From contig NZ_JAKZAL010000005.1 in the NCBI RefSeq assembly GCF_022538115.1, positions 1 to 64,000 of the forward strand: DNA of 64,000 bases, given 5' to 3'. Below the pieces are notes generated by a model that ran no database searches, was not told the DNA's origin, and saw only the letters and a list, made by a program, of their open reading frames with translations. This DNA comes from Cognataquiflexum rubidum. Its GTDB lineage: Bacteria; Bacteroidota; Bacteroidia; Cytophagales; Cyclobacteriaceae. This document shows positions 33,881 to 43,600 of the stretch, piece after piece (the stretch's first letter is position 1; the number at the start of each line of letters is the position of its first letter). Made by a program: the position numbers and the translations under genes.

Positions 33881-35689
33881 ATGAAACATATCTTCCTTTT
33901 TCTCCTCCTGACTTTTTCGATTTCTACCACCTTCGGACAAAAAAAATCCTCCACAGACAGATTCGCCGGCTTGGATGCCGAACTCGATAAATTGCTGAAA
34001 ACTTGGCATGCAGCGGGTTTTGCGGTAGCGGTAGTTGAAAAAGATAAAATCGTCTATTCTAAAGGCTTTGGCTATCGGGATTATGAAAACAAAACTCCCG
34101 TCACTCCCAACACTAATTTTGCCATAGGGTCAAGCAGTAAGGCATTTACATCCGGTCTTCTTGGCATTTTGAAGGAAGAAGGCAAACTCACTTTTGAAGA
34201 CAGCCCCATCAAGCATATCCCGGAATTGAGATTCAAAAATGCTGAAATGAACGAACTCATCACCATCCGTGACATCATGACTCACCGGACCGGTCTTCCG
34301 AGACATGACATCAGTTGGTATCTCTTTTCGAGCAATTCAAGGGACAGTCTCATGCAAAGGATAGTTTACCAGGAGCCTTTTGCCAAAGTGCGTGAAAGAT
34401 GGTACTACAACAATTTTATGTTCCTTACCCAAGGAGTAATCGCCGAGCGCATTACCGGAAAAAGCTGGGAGGAAAATATAGACCAGCATTTCTTCCAACC
34501 CTTGGAAATGAAAACCTCGAGCACAGTAATCGATGGCCTCAAAAACGGAAAAGAAGCCTCTTTTGGCTACCAAGTCAAAAATGATTCTGTCATCAAAAAG
34601 ATGGATTATTACGACATAGCGGCCATGGGTCCGGCAGGAAGCATCAACAGCAACGTCACCGAAATGTCAAATTGGGTCATGACCTGGATCAACGGCGGCA
34701 AATTCAAAGGCAAACAAATCCTTCCCGAATCTTATATCAAGGAAGCCATGAGTTCCCAAATGGTCATCAGTGGAGGCATTCCTGATAAGGAATTTCCCGA
34801 CCAACATATCTCCAATTACGGCTTTGGCTGGTTTACTTCTTCCTACAAAGGACACTACCGGGTCGAGCATGGGGGCAATATTGATGGGTTTTCAGCCAAT
34901 GTCAGTTTCTTCCCGACAGACAGTATCGGCATCATAGTTCTAGCCAATCAAAACGGCTCGGTCATCCCGAGTCTGGCTCGCAATATCATCAGCGACAGGG
35001 TGCTGAAAGAAATGAGGACCGATTGGAACAAAACCTACAAGGAACGCTCCGACAAAGCCAAAGCAGCTGAAAAAGAAGCATTGGCGACCAAAACCTCTTC
35101 TCAAAAAACAGGAACCAAACCTTCTCATCTTTTGGTAGAATATACCGGAGATTACTCAAATCCAGGATATGGTACTTTGGAGATTATTTTCAAAAACGAT
35201 TCACTTTTTGCAAAGGCGGGAAAAAATAATATGTGGTTGAAGCACCACCATTATGACATTTTTTCTCCTTATCCGGTGGTGGAAGGCAAAGTGGATACTG
35301 TCGGCGGATTTGGGCTTCAGTTCAATTTCAGGACCAATGACAGCGGGGAGATTTCTTCTTTTGTATCCAAGTTAGAGCCTGCGGTAGACCACCTCGAATT
35401 CAAAAGGACTCCAAAAGGGGTCATCATGGACAAAGCTGAATTGGAAAAATATGTGGGTGATTACGAACTGCCGGGAATCGTTGCCAAGACCTATATCAAA
35501 GGTGAAAACACCCTGTACTTGCTTGTTCCCGGCCAACCTGAATACGAGCTCCTGCCACTGGAAAAGCACAAATTTGCCTTAAAAATCCTGGATGGCTTCA
35601 AACTGGAATTTGTAGAAGGAGAGTCAGGCAATATTGCTGAGGTATTGTTTGTCCAGCCCAATGGGACATTTAAGGCGAAGAGGAAGTGA
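33881..35689 (+). CDS. Exported serine hydrolase (beta-lactamase family) with C-terminal extension
   Basis: The 602-residue protein has a signal peptide (about 1-20), the serine motif GSSSKAF (Ser84-x-x-Lys87), YYNNF (Tyr-x-Asn motif near residue 177) and VEHGGNIDG (third motif). The penicillin-binding-like domain covers about 25-385. A beta-rich C-terminal part (about 410-602) with HLLVEYTGDYSNPGYGTL looks like a DUF3471-type domain. Such proteins act as esterases or D-aminopeptidases rather than true beta-lactamases. Substrate unknown; single gene. A smaller family member lies at 60622-61833. Confidence 0.9.
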   Translation: MKHIFLFLLLTFSISTTFGQKKSSTDRFAGLDAELDKLLKTWHAAGFAVAVVEKDKIVYSKGFGYRDYENKTPVTPNTNFAIGSSSKAFTSGLLGILKEEGKLTFEDSPIKHIPELRFKNAEMNELITIRDIMTHRTGLPRHDISWYLFSSNSRDSLMQRIVYQEPFAKVRERWYYNNFMFLTQGVIAERITGKSWEENIDQHFFQPLEMKTSSTVIDGLKNGKEASFGYQVKNDSVIKKMDYYDIAAMGPAGSINSNVTEMSNWVMTWINGGKFKGKQILPESYIKEAMSSQMVISGGIPDKEFPDQHISNYGFGWFTSSYKGHYRVEHGGNIDGFSANVSFFPTDSIGIIVLANQNGSVIPSLARNIISDRVLKEMRTDWNKTYKERSDKAKAAEKEALATKTSSQKTGTKPSHLLVEYTGDYSNPGYGTLEIIFKNDSLFAKAGKNNMWLKHHHYDIFSPYPVVEGKVDTVGGFGLQFNFRTNDSGEISSFVSKLEPAVDHLEFKRTPKGVIMDKAELEKYVGDYELPGIVAKTYIKGENTLYLLVPGQPEYELLPLEKHKFALKILDGFKLEFVEGESGNIAEVLFVQPNGTFKAKRK

Positions 35690-35741
35690 TGCAAAAATTA
35701 TCGATGGTGGTGTGTTTATCCCGCTATTGTTTTATTAATAT

Positions 35742-36176
35742 TTAGAGACTTCCCTCAAACGCATAAACCAAAAACCACCTGTTGCCGAGGAGTTCAAACC
35801 TGCGTTTGGATGAAAAGTTGGTGCCTTCGATCCAAAGCGTCTGTTCAAAGTATTTTTTCTTATGCTTTATTTTGGTCTTAAACTGCGTCGTGTCGACCTG
35901 ATAAATCCTTGTCCGCATCAGTTCCCAATTGTCCGCAGTCCATGGGATTTCCTCCTTTCCAAATTGCCTCAATCCCTGCAGCGGAAATATGATTCTCGAC
36001 ATTTGGAAAGCCGAGTCTGAGTGAAAGCGCTCATAAAATATCGGGAAATCCTCGGGGGGAGTTCCCTGGATTTTGACCATGCCTTTGGGTTTGCCTTGGG
36101 CGAAGCTGTCCGAAAAGGCAAAAACTACATTGAAAAATACCAAGAAAGCCAAGACTTGCCTATAGTGATTTTTCAT
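35742..36176 (-). CDS. Exported DUF4348-like protein
   Basis: The 144-residue protein has an N-terminal signal (about 1-27) and a compact domain with DFPIFYERFHSDSAFQMSRI, an aromatic-rich pattern reminiscent of DUF4348 proteins of Bacteroidota. The C-terminus has a WFLVYAFEGSL strand. It is a single gene convergent with the serine hydrolase gene. Function unknown; the family link is tentative. Confidence 0.75.
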   Translation of the reverse strand: MKNHYRQVLAFLVFFNVVFAFSDSFAQGKPKGMVKIQGTPPEDFPIFYERFHSDSAFQMSRIIFPLQGLRQFGKEEIPWTADNWELMRTRIYQVDTTQFKTKIKHKKKYFEQTLWIEGTNFSSKRRFELLGNRWFLVYAFEGSL

Positions 36177-36359
36177 TTGAATTATGCTTTAAAAAGATCG
36201 AGGGTGACAACAATAACAAAGAAAAGACCGGTCAGAACTCGAATGGACACTTTTCTATTTTGTATGCAAATTCAAAAACAAAATTCACATTGTCAAGCCA
36301 TTCCACTAAGATTCAATTCTTAACTAGGGTATTTGGGAGAAGATAGCTGTCAAAAAATA

Positions 36360-37646
36360 TCAATCGTTCTTTTCCATTCTTGAAACCATAATTTTGTCAA
36401 TCCGCTGTCCATCTTTATCGATCACTTCTACTACAAGGTCTGAAATGATGATTTTATCTCCAATTTCAGGAATTCTGATACTACGGTTCATCACCAGTCC
36501 CGCAACAGTAGAAAATTTTCCCTGATAAAATTCGTCTACATTTAGTTCAAAATACCTCAAAAAAGGAACTATTGGATATTGGCCATCGACAAGCCAGCTG
36601 TTTTCATTTCGCTGCAGGATTTGATATTCATCTTGGTCGATTTCGGTTGCATCGCCGATCAAAGCATCGAGGACATCATCCATAGTGACGATCCCAATGG
36701 TTGTACCATACTCATCAATTACTATCCCGTAGTGTATTTTTTCAACCTTGAACAATTCCAAGACTTTAAATGCAGAAGTGTCTTCGTTGATATAAACAGG
36801 TTTTTTTAGGTAGGTTGTAATATCAAAGGCCGCATCCGTTGTCGGGTAGAATAAGTCTTTCAATAAAACAATCCCCAAGATATCGTCAAGGTCATTGTTT
36901 TTGACCACAGGGTAAGCCGAATGTTTTTCTTGATTGATCTTTGCCTTGATTTCGTCCCAAGTGTCATTTGTATCTAGGTAAACGATATCACTGCTGTGGG
37001 TATAGAGGGAATTGACATTCCGGTCCCCAAGTTCAAATACCCGCTCTACGATGTCCTGCTCGATATCCTGAATCTCTCCCCCTTCGGCACTTTCCTTGAT
37101 GATGGCTTTGATTTCTTCCTCAGAGACTTTGCTTTCGGTGGATTTTTTGACCCCAAAAATGGTAAGCAATAAGTCATTGGAACTTGTCAATATCCACACA
37201 AAAGGCGAAGTGATCATGGATAGGATTTTCATGGGCTTTGCCATAAACATGGCGATCGGCTCAGGGAAAGTCATTCCGAGTCGTTTTGGGAAAAGTTCAC
37301 CCAATACTATTGACAAATAAGTGATAAAAACAACAATGATACCGACAGCCAAGTTTTTGGCGTACGGTTTAAGGATATCAAATTGTAACAAAAAATCTGT
37401 TACTTCTGTCGTGAGGTTTTCGCCGCTATACACCCCAAGTAATATCCCGATGAGCGTAATCCCGATCTGAACTGTGGAAAGGAATTTGCCCGGGTTTTCG
37501 GAGAGGTCCAAAGCGGCTTTGGCACCCGAACTTCCTTTTTTCTTGGCCGCTTCCAATTTGAATTTCCTCGATGAAACGAGGGAAAGTTCAGACATGGCAA
37601 AAACTCCATTCAACAAGACTAGCGCAATAATGATGATAATTTCCAT
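36360..37646 (-). CDS. CNNM/HlyC-CorC-type membrane transporter protein
   Basis: The 428-residue protein has a DUF21 membrane domain (about 1-180; four hydrophobic segments, STVQIGITLIGILLGVYSGE), a pair of CBS domains (about 205-330) and a C-terminal CorC/HlyC domain (about 345-420; YPIVPFLRYFELNVDEFYQG). This is the CNNM-type arrangement, associated with Mg2+ or Co2+ transport. Older databases call it hemolysin, which is not supported. Single gene with an AT-rich upstream region. Confidence 0.9.
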   Translation of the reverse strand: MEIIIIIALVLLNGVFAMSELSLVSSRKFKLEAAKKKGSSGAKAALDLSENPGKFLSTVQIGITLIGILLGVYSGENLTTEVTDFLLQFDILKPYAKNLAVGIIVVFITYLSIVLGELFPKRLGMTFPEPIAMFMAKPMKILSMITSPFVWILTSSNDLLLTIFGVKKSTESKVSEEEIKAIIKESAEGGEIQDIEQDIVERVFELGDRNVNSLYTHSSDIVYLDTNDTWDEIKAKINQEKHSAYPVVKNNDLDDILGIVLLKDLFYPTTDAAFDITTYLKKPVYINEDTSAFKVLELFKVEKIHYGIVIDEYGTTIGIVTMDDVLDALIGDATEIDQDEYQILQRNENSWLVDGQYPIVPFLRYFELNVDEFYQGKFSTVAGLVMNRSIRIPEIGDKIIISDLVVEVIDKDGQRIDKIMVSRMEKND

Positions 37647-37784
37647 TTTTTAATTTACAGATTGGATTAACCAGAAAAATCAGAGCGAATAATTATCCAA
37701 ACATTATTTGCTTCCAAATCACAAAACTCAAAAACAAAATATTGAAAAGCTAATTGATTCTAACCTTATTGTTAAAACTTAAAA

Positions 37785-37806
37785 ACCGGCACTTTTGAGC
37801 GCCGGT
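37785..37806 (-). terminator. Terminator after the S1/P1 nuclease gene
   Basis: ACCGGC (37785-37790) pairs with GCCGGT (37801-37806). On the minus strand the stem is followed by TTTTTAAGTTTT. Confidence 0.7.
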
Positions 37807-37830
37807 CCAAACATGATTCTATAATTAAGT

Positions 37831-38610
37831 TTACTTTCCGTAGATTTCTTCCAATGCCTGTGCCAACCGGATACCCGCAGCTGTCAATCTTTCCTCTACA
37901 TGGTGGTAATGTTTGTAGATATATTCATAGCCAATGCGACCGTTTTCAGGAATATCATACATGTCAGGTCTCATTGCGGCAGCCTCTCTCAGCCAATCAG
38001 CAGGAGTCGCAGCTGTATACTTTTGGATCAAAACAGGGTTGATTCTTTTTTGTAATTCCGTTGCCATTTCTGAATAGCTCATTTTTTTTCCTTCGATCAG
38101 GTCGGAATCCCAAATCGCGTGGATGTTGGTCTCTTTGTTGAAAAAACTGACTTTGACATCATTGCCTCCGCGGTCGCCGGGCTTGCCTACATGGAAAGGT
38201 TGATGCAAATCGCCCACAATATGGATCAACATCCGCAATTGGTCCCTCTCTTCTTCGGCAGTAAGACCACCTTTTTTCAGGTTTTCTTTGATCCTCAAAA
38301 ATGCTTCATAAGCGTCACCATTTTTCTCCTGTAAGGCCGGATCGTATTCCCCATCAGCAGTGGTGACCCAATGCCAGGTGTTGGTATAATCGTATTTTTT
38401 ATCGGAACGGATATTGTCCATCCAGACTCCGACCCCTGAGATGGACTGCTGCTGAAGGATCTCCTCCACCTTTTTGATGGTCTTTGGCTTCATCTGCCAT
38501 TCCGCAAGCTTTCCGATAACATAATGGCCGATGGGTCCCCAAGCAAATGATTGGGAAGTCAGGGTCAGGGAAATCAGCAATGTCAGGATTATTGATCTGG
38601 TACTTTTCAT
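37831..38610 (-). CDS. S1/P1-type nuclease
   Basis: The 259-residue protein has a signal peptide ending at SFA. Cleavage would expose Trp24 as the new N-terminus (WGPIGHY), which in S1/P1 nucleases is a zinc ligand. The other ligands are recognisable: HIVGDLHQPFHVG with GDRGGNDVKV, and NIHAIWDSDL. The enzyme should be a secreted zinc-dependent nuclease/3'-nucleotidase for nucleic-acid scavenging. Its promoter region contains a 44-bp tandem repeat (38623-38746). Confidence 0.93.
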   Translation of the reverse strand: MKSTRSIILTLLISLTLTSQSFAWGPIGHYVIGKLAEWQMKPKTIKKVEEILQQQSISGVGVWMDNIRSDKKYDYTNTWHWVTTADGEYDPALQEKNGDAYEAFLRIKENLKKGGLTAEEERDQLRMLIHIVGDLHQPFHVGKPGDRGGNDVKVSFFNKETNIHAIWDSDLIEGKKMSYSEMATELQKRINPVLIQKYTAATPADWLREAAAMRPDMYDIPENGRIGYEYIYKHYHHVEERLTAAGIRLAQALEEIYGK

Positions 38611-38622
38611 TTTTATTCTGAA

Positions 38623-38746
38623 ATAAGGTTGAAATACAATAGATATACAGTGGAAATACTATGGAAATAAGGTTGAAATACTTTAGATATACAGTGGAAA
38701 TACAATCGATATAAGGTTGAAATACTATAGATATACAGTGGAAATT
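38623..38746. repeat. 44-bp tandem repeat, nearly three copies, upstream of the nuclease gene
   Basis: The unit ATAAGGTTGAAATAC...AGATATACAGTGGAAAT begins at 38623, 38667 and 38711, an exact 44-bp period. The third copy is partial. The array ends 12 bp upstream of the S1/P1 nuclease start codon, so it occupies the promoter or 5' untranslated region. Confidence 0.85.
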
Positions 38747-38829
38747 TGTGGATATTGGATATTGATGGATATTAATTTCCAAAGTAGCCGTGATTGTGGA
38801 CTACTATATCGCGAAGCATATATCTCTTG

Positions 38830-38944
38830 TATTTCGCGCAGCATATTTCAATTTTATTTCTATAAAATAATTAAAATCCTTAGTGGATATTTTATTTCTA
38901 ACTATTTCGCGAAGCGTATTTCTACTTTATTTCTATAAAATAAT
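38830..38944. repeat. 42-bp direct repeat pair with hairpin core
   Basis: Two 42-bp copies start at 38830 and 38903 (73 bp apart). Each begins TATTTCGCG and ends with TTTATTTCTATAAAATAAT, which contains a small hairpin ATTTTAT-TTCT-ATAAAAT in copy 1. They differ at about five positions. The second copy runs into the stop codon of the M20 gene at 38944. An earlier, shorter ATCGCGAAGCATAT unit lies at 38808. The gap 38611-38943 holds no gene. Confidence 0.7.
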
Positions 38945-40131
38945 CAAGATCCCAACTCATTGATGGCAATCCAAGCCATCAGGCCTGCGCCGATTTCCAT
39001 GGCGTCTTCATCTATGTCAAAAGTGGGAGTATGGACACCGGAAACAATTCCTTTGGCTTCGTTTCTGGTTCCCAACCTGTAAAAGCAGCCGTCAATCTCT
39101 TGCGTGTAATAGGAGAAATCTTCTGCGGCCATCCAAACATCAAGGTCTATGACATTTTCTTTTCCAAGGTATTGGACAGCGGCTTCCTGTGCTCTGGCGG
39201 TAAGTGCCTCGGCATTTTTGAGAAAAGGATAACCCCTGCGTACCTCAAAATCCAATTCTCCACCCATTCCTTCCACGATCCCTTTGGCGATACTGACCAT
39301 ATGGTGATGGGCTTTCGACCGCCATTCTTCATTGAGGGTACGGAAGGTGCCCTGTATTTTCACTTCATTGGGAATAATATTGGTAGCACCCAAAGCCTCC
39401 ACTCTACCAAATGAAAGTACAGACGGGATTTTTGGGGAAGCATTTCTACTGACTACTTGCTGCAAGGCGACAATCATGTGTGAGGCAATCAAAACCGGAT
39501 CGACCAAAGTTTCCGGCATGGCGCCGTGTCCTCCTTTTCCTTTGACAGTGATGTAAAGTTCATCCGCACTTGCCATGTACATTCCTTTTCGGAAACCCAC
39601 TTTTCCCACAGGAATCAGTGGCATCACGTGCTGTCCAATGATACCCGAAGGTCTTGGATTTTCGAGTACATTGTCTTTGATCATCAGGGAAGCTCCTCCG
39701 GGAATAAGTTCTTCACCGGGCTGAAAAATTAGTTTGACGGTTCCTTCAAACTGGTCCTTGATTTCATTCAGGATTTTGGCTGCGCCCAAAAGGGAAGCCG
39801 TGTGCACATCATGTCCACAGGCATGCATCACACCGGGATTGGTGGATTTGTAGGAGACATCGTTTTGCTCCAAAATGGGCAAAGCGTCCATATCCCCACG
39901 CAGGGCAATGACTTTTTTGGATGGGTTTTTTCCCTCGATAATTGCAAGGAGGCCGGTGCCTGCTTTTTCTTCAACTCGGATTATACCCAAACCAAGAAGC
40001 TGTTGCTTGACAAATGCAGCTGTATTGTATTCTTGAAAAGAAAGCTCAGGATGTGCATGTAAATGCCTCCTGTTGGCTATAAACTCTGATTTATAAGCAG
40101 CGGCTAACTCCTTAATTTTGTTGTTGACCAT
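38944..40131 (-). CDS. M20D-family amidohydrolase
   Basis: The protein has the M20D motifs in order: RRHLHAHPELSFQEYNTAA, GDMDALPILEQN, MHACGHDVHTA (metal site), IFQPGEELIPGG with catalytic Glu, and GKGGHGAMPETLVDPV in the lid. About 395 residues are read from the ATG at 40131, and a codon at 40155 would add eight residues. It overlaps the SPOR-lipoprotein gene by 20 bp, so the two are probably coupled. N-acyl amino-acid or short-peptide amide hydrolysis is expected. It is a paralogue of 12405-13541. Confidence 0.88.
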   Translation of the reverse strand: MVNNKIKELAAAYKSEFIANRRHLHAHPELSFQEYNTAAFVKQQLLGLGIIRVEEKAGTGLLAIIEGKNPSKKVIALRGDMDALPILEQNDVSYKSTNPGVMHACGHDVHTASLLGAAKILNEIKDQFEGTVKLIFQPGEELIPGGASLMIKDNVLENPRPSGIIGQHVMPLIPVGKVGFRKGMYMASADELYITVKGKGGHGAMPETLVDPVLIASHMIVALQQVVSRNASPKIPSVLSFGRVEALGATNIIPNEVKIQGTFRTLNEEWRSKAHHHMVSIAKGIVEGMGGELDFEVRRGYPFLKNAEALTARAQEAAVQYLGKENVIDLDVWMAAEDFSYYTQEIDGCFYRLGTRNEAKGIVSGVHTPTFDIDEDAMEIGAGLMAWIAINELGS

Positions 40132-40660
40132 CCGTAACCGGTTCAGGAATGACATAACCTTCTCTCAAAAATCTGTCTTGGATGATTCTTGATGAAGGAA
40201 AATTTTCTTTCAATTGGTGGTAATAAGTAAGGGCTTCAATTCGGTTGACAAACTTTCCCACCTTGACAAGGTACCGCGGCTGTTGGTATTGCATGTCAGT
40301 TTTGAAATCCGGAAAATAAGTGAAAAGGTCATTTCTTGTCTTGAAAGCCAAATCCCTGTCCACCCCACTGTATACCAAAACCGTATATCCACTCCAATAC
40401 ATTTCTGCTTTATTGGCTTCCTTGAGATTATTAAGTGCGATTTCAAGGTCGTCATCAGCAGACAAAACTTTTTCACCGCCCTTTGGGGCAGTTTCTTCTT
40501 TTGCCGCCTGCTCCTCCAAGTCAGGGAAAATTATCCTAGACCCGCTCAAATCTTCCTGATAATTTTCAAATTCATTGGTTGGTGCCGATGTTTTCTTAAT
40601 CAATGAGCAAGAACTCATCAAAATTACCGGAAATATCAAAATCAGGAGTGACCTTTTCAT
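40112..40660 (-). CDS. SPOR-like-domain lipoprotein
   Basis: The 182-residue protein starts with a lipobox (MSSC, Cys about 18), then a disordered acidic linker, and a C-terminal domain (about 90-165) with YTVLVYSGVDRDLAFKTRND and PRYLVKVGKFVNRIEALTYY. The beta-alpha-beta spacing resembles SPOR domains, which bind denuded peptidoglycan at division sites. It lies 10 bp after secA on the same strand and overlaps the next gene. The SPOR call is from pattern, without a profile. Confidence 0.78.
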   Translation of the reverse strand: MKRSLLILIFPVILMSSCSLIKKTSAPTNEFENYQEDLSGSRIIFPDLEEQAAKEETAPKGGEKVLSADDDLEIALNNLKEANKAEMYWSGYTVLVYSGVDRDLAFKTRNDLFTYFPDFKTDMQYQQPRYLVKVGKFVNRIEALTYYHQLKENFPSSRIIQDRFLREGYVIPEPVTDGQQQN

Positions 40661-40670
40661 GATGCTTTTG

Positions 40671-43600
40671 TTAATGTTCTATGACCACACATTTGCCTGA
40701 GTTAACATCCTGCTCCACACTTTTGAACTTGACGTCTTTCATTACTTTCCCGTCCGGATATTGTACAGAAACCTTGTCATTTCTTCCATAAACTTTATCG
40801 GATTTTCTCGGAGCGACGATCTGTGGAGGGGCGGTTCTATTGGCAACAGCTGCTGCTGCCTGTCTCCCGCCTCCCGGATTTAGGCTGCTGCCTACTTCCT
40901 CTTTGGATGCTTTTACTTGGTTTTCTTCCCTTCTTGGAGCTTGTGCTGCCCTAACCTGATTTGGGTCTTGGGCAGGGAGATCTGCTTTCGCTATGAATGA
41001 AATGGTATCTTCATTGAGTTTGCCGACGAAGCGCTTGAACATTTCAAAAGCCTCAAATTTATAAATCAACAAAGGATCCTTTTGTTCATAAACCGCATTC
41101 TGTACAGATTGCTTCAGGTCATCCATGTCACGGAGATGCTCTTTCCAGTTTTGGTCAATGATCGCCAAAGTGACGTTCTTTTCGATGTTTCTGATCAAAT
41201 CCCTTCCTTCGTTTTTCACAACAGATTCCAAGTTAACCAGCACTCCGATCTGCTTGAAGCCATCCGAAATCGGAACCATGATTTCTTTCACAGTGGCTCC
41301 TCTGTTGGTGTACACATCTCTTAAAACTGGAAGGGCTTTGTTGGTAATGCTTTCGTTTTTGCCCACATAATGTTGGTATGCGGCATTAAATAGCTGTTGC
41401 GTGAGTACGCCAGTTTCTTTGGATTTCAGATCCTCTACGCTGAATGGATGGTCTATTCCCAATGAACTGAATATATTCATCCTCAGGTTATCCGCATCTT
41501 CTGTAGATTTACCCATCTGGATGATATCAAAGCAAACATCATACATGACATTAAGGATGTCCAATTCAAGACGTTCCCCTTTGAGGGCATTTCTCCTTCT
41601 TTTATAGACCACTTCCCTTTGGGAATTCATGACATCGTCATATTCCAATAGTCTCTTTCTAACACCAAAGTTATTTTCCTCCACTTTCCTTTGGGCTCTT
41701 TCGATTGATTTGGTAATCATCGAATGTTGGATGACTTCTCCCTCTTCCAAGCCCATGCGGTCCATAAGTTTTGCGATCCTGTCCGAACCAAACATCCGCA
41801 TCAGGTTGTCTTCCAAAGAAACAAAGAACTGGGAAGAACCCACATCCCCCTGACGTCCTGAACGTCCTCTGAGCTGACGGTCAACACGCCTTGACTCATG
41901 CCTTTCTGTACCGACGATAGCCAAACCTCCGGCTTTCCTTGATTCCGGAGTCAATTTGATATCTGTACCACGACCGGCCATGTTGGTAGCAATGGTCACT
42001 GTTCCTGGCTTTCCGGCTTCGGCGACAATGTCCGCTTCTCTGGCATGTTGCTTGGCGTTCAATACCTGGTGCTGGATTTTTCGGATAGTGAGCATTCTAC
42101 TCAATACTTCAGAAATCTCCACAGAGGTCGTACCCACCAATACCGGTCTTCCTGCTTTGGTCAGTTCCACGATTTCGTCAGCCACTGCATTGAATTTCTC
42201 TCTAACAGTTTTGTAAACTTTATCTTCCCGGTCTTCCCTGATAATGTTTCTGTTGGTAGGGATCACCACCACATCGAGTTTGTAGATTGTCCAGAATTCA
42301 CCAGCTTCAGTTTCCGCTGTACCGGTCATACCCGCAAGTTTGTGGTACATCCTGAAGTAGTTTTGAAGTGTGATCGTCGCATATGTCTGTGTGGCATCCT
42401 CAACTTTCACATTCTCCTTGGCTTCTATCGCCTGATGAAGTCCGTCGGAGTATCTTCTTCCTTCCATCACACGGCCTGTCTGCTCATCGACAATCTTCAC
42501 CTTACCATCCACCAAGATATATTCGGTATCCTTCTCAAACATACAATATGCCTTGAGCAGCTGGTTTACAGTATGAATTCTTTGGGCTTTGACACCATAA
42601 TCTTTGATCAGCTCTTCTTTTCTGATGAGCTTTTCTTTGTCGTCGATGTCAGGATTTTTCTCCATTTCGGCGATTTCCATACCGATATCGGGGAGGATAA
42701 AGAAGGTAGGATTCTCATTCTTTTGGGTAATGACCTCGATGCCGTTGTCGGTAAGCTCTATGCCATTGGTCTTCTCTTCAATGGTAAACAAAAGAGGTTG
42801 GTCCGCCTCAGGCATCATCCTTTTGTTATCCTGCAGATAGTAATTTTCTGTTTTTTGAAGGATCACCCTTATCCCGGGTTCTGAAAGGAACTTGATCAAA
42901 GGCTTGTATTTTGGCATACCTCTATACGCTCTGAAAAGCGGTAAGCCCGCCTCCTTTTCATTTCCTTCCTGGATAAATTTTTTGGCTTGATTGAGAAAAC
43001 CCTGCACAAGCTTTCGCTGCTCGTCAACCAGAGTGGCGACCCTTGGTTTCATTTCCATAAACTCATGCTCGTCTCCACGGGGAACAGGTCCTGAGATGAT
43101 CAAAGGTGTCCTGGCATCATCGATCAAAACCGAATCCACTTCGTCAATCATGGCATAATGGTGCTTGCCCTGAACAAGGTCTCCGGCTTCCCGCGCCATG
43201 TTGTCTCTCAGGTAATCAAAGCCGAACTCGTTGTTTGTCCCATAGACAATGTCGGAGGCATACGCTCTTTTTCTACCTTCTGAATTTGGCTGGTATTTAT
43301 CTATACAATCCACGGAAAGACCGTGGAATTCAAAAAGCGGTGCATTCCATTCGGAGTCCCTTTTGGCCAAGTAATCATTGACAGTAACAATGTGCACACC
43401 CCTTCCGGAAAGTGCATTGAGGTAAGCAGGAAGAGTAGAAACCAAGGTTTTTCCTTCACCTGTGGCCATTTCTGCTATTTTCCCTTTGTGCAATACCATC
43501 CCGCCGATCAGCTGTACGTCATAATGGACCATGTCCCAAACGACTTCTGTGCCGGCAGCCATCCATTTGTTGTGCCAGATGGCATCTTCTCCCTGGATTT

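Noticed and set aside
36360-37646. Hemolysin annotation
   Set aside because: The DUF21-CBS-CorC arrangement points to ion transport, and nothing supports membrane lysis.
38399-38782. 127-residue minus-strand frame spanning the 44-bp repeats
   Set aside because: It is read from tandem repeats (Tyr/Ile/Cys/Ser-rich) and overlaps the S1/P1 nuclease start region.
42045-42884. 279-residue plus-strand frame
   Set aside because: It is antisense to secA, whose sequence is well conserved here. His/Phe/Cys-rich composition is typical of a mirror frame.
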